Below are positions 18,594-18,652 of a DNA stretch of 18,652 nucleotides, piece after piece. A program made the translations under genes and the position numbers. The DNA comes from Asterionellopsis glacialis (taxonomy: Eukaryota > Bacillariophyta > Plagiogrammaphyceae > Rhaphoneidales > Asterionellopsidaceae): NCBI GenBank assembly GCA_014885115.2, contig WKLE02002691.1:2726-21377 (forward strand), read 5' to 3'. The notes under the pieces are model-generated. The model was not told where the DNA came from, did not search any database, and saw only the letters and a program-made list of their open reading frames with translations. Position 1 is the first letter of the stretch; the number at the start of each line of letters is the position of its first letter.

Positions 18594-18652
18594 GATCCTC
18601 ATGGTTGCCACTGGAGCATTAACAAAATTGTCATTGTCCATGGCTTTTCATT
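18565..18652 (+). other. Open frame running off the window edge, divergent twin of the 84-residue ORF
   Basis: ATG at 18565 opens a frame with no stop up to the last base. It begins MSLSKQIFDLILMV, against MRLSKQIFDF on the other strand. The shared residues come from the inverted repeat. It is too short to call a gene. Confidence 0.3.

Overview
The window looks like nuclear DNA of a photosynthetic stramenopile, most likely a diatom. The evidence is an AT-rich eukaryotic layout with GT-AG introns, one protein with a signal peptide followed by an ASAFAP-like motif (the entry signal for complex red-lineage plastids), and a NOSIP homologue. There are no bacterial operon features, and genes alternate strand with 0.2 to 2 kb between them. 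The taxon is inferred, not proven.

The left two thirds (1-11934) is gene-bearing. In order: a NOSIP-type U-box protein (+, 26-922); a 2 kb spacer with small repeats and palindromes; a two-exon helical, possibly ARM-like conserved protein (+, 2983-4935); a convergent membrane-anchored fucosyltransferase-like protein (-, 5742-7481); a divergent HAD-like protein with a DxNxT motif (+, 7924-9543); a coiled-coil protein ending in a CaaX box whose reading frame is broken twice (-, 9723-10671); and a two-exon, plastid-targeted, single-membrane-span protein (+, 11147-11934). These genes share no obvious pathway and read as ordinary housekeeping or lineage-specific genes.

The right third (about 12000-18652) is gene-poor and repeat-dominated. 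It holds a G/T-rich hexamer array (13024-13990) that reads as a decayed Gly-Val/Gly-Ala protein or an expanded minisatellite, with a strong G-quadruplex motif inside. Next comes a 3.3 kb AT-rich satellite-like array of about 20 diverged monomers (14115-17407) with clear higher-order organisation: a five-monomer block of about 822 bp is present twice. The window ends with a long hairpin (18519-18593) from which two short ORFs diverge with the same opening residues.

No complete new multi-gene system is visible. The best leads are the higher-order satellite, the CaaX gene with two -1 frame changes at the same hexamer, the Gly-X repeat tract, and the terminal inverted duplication.
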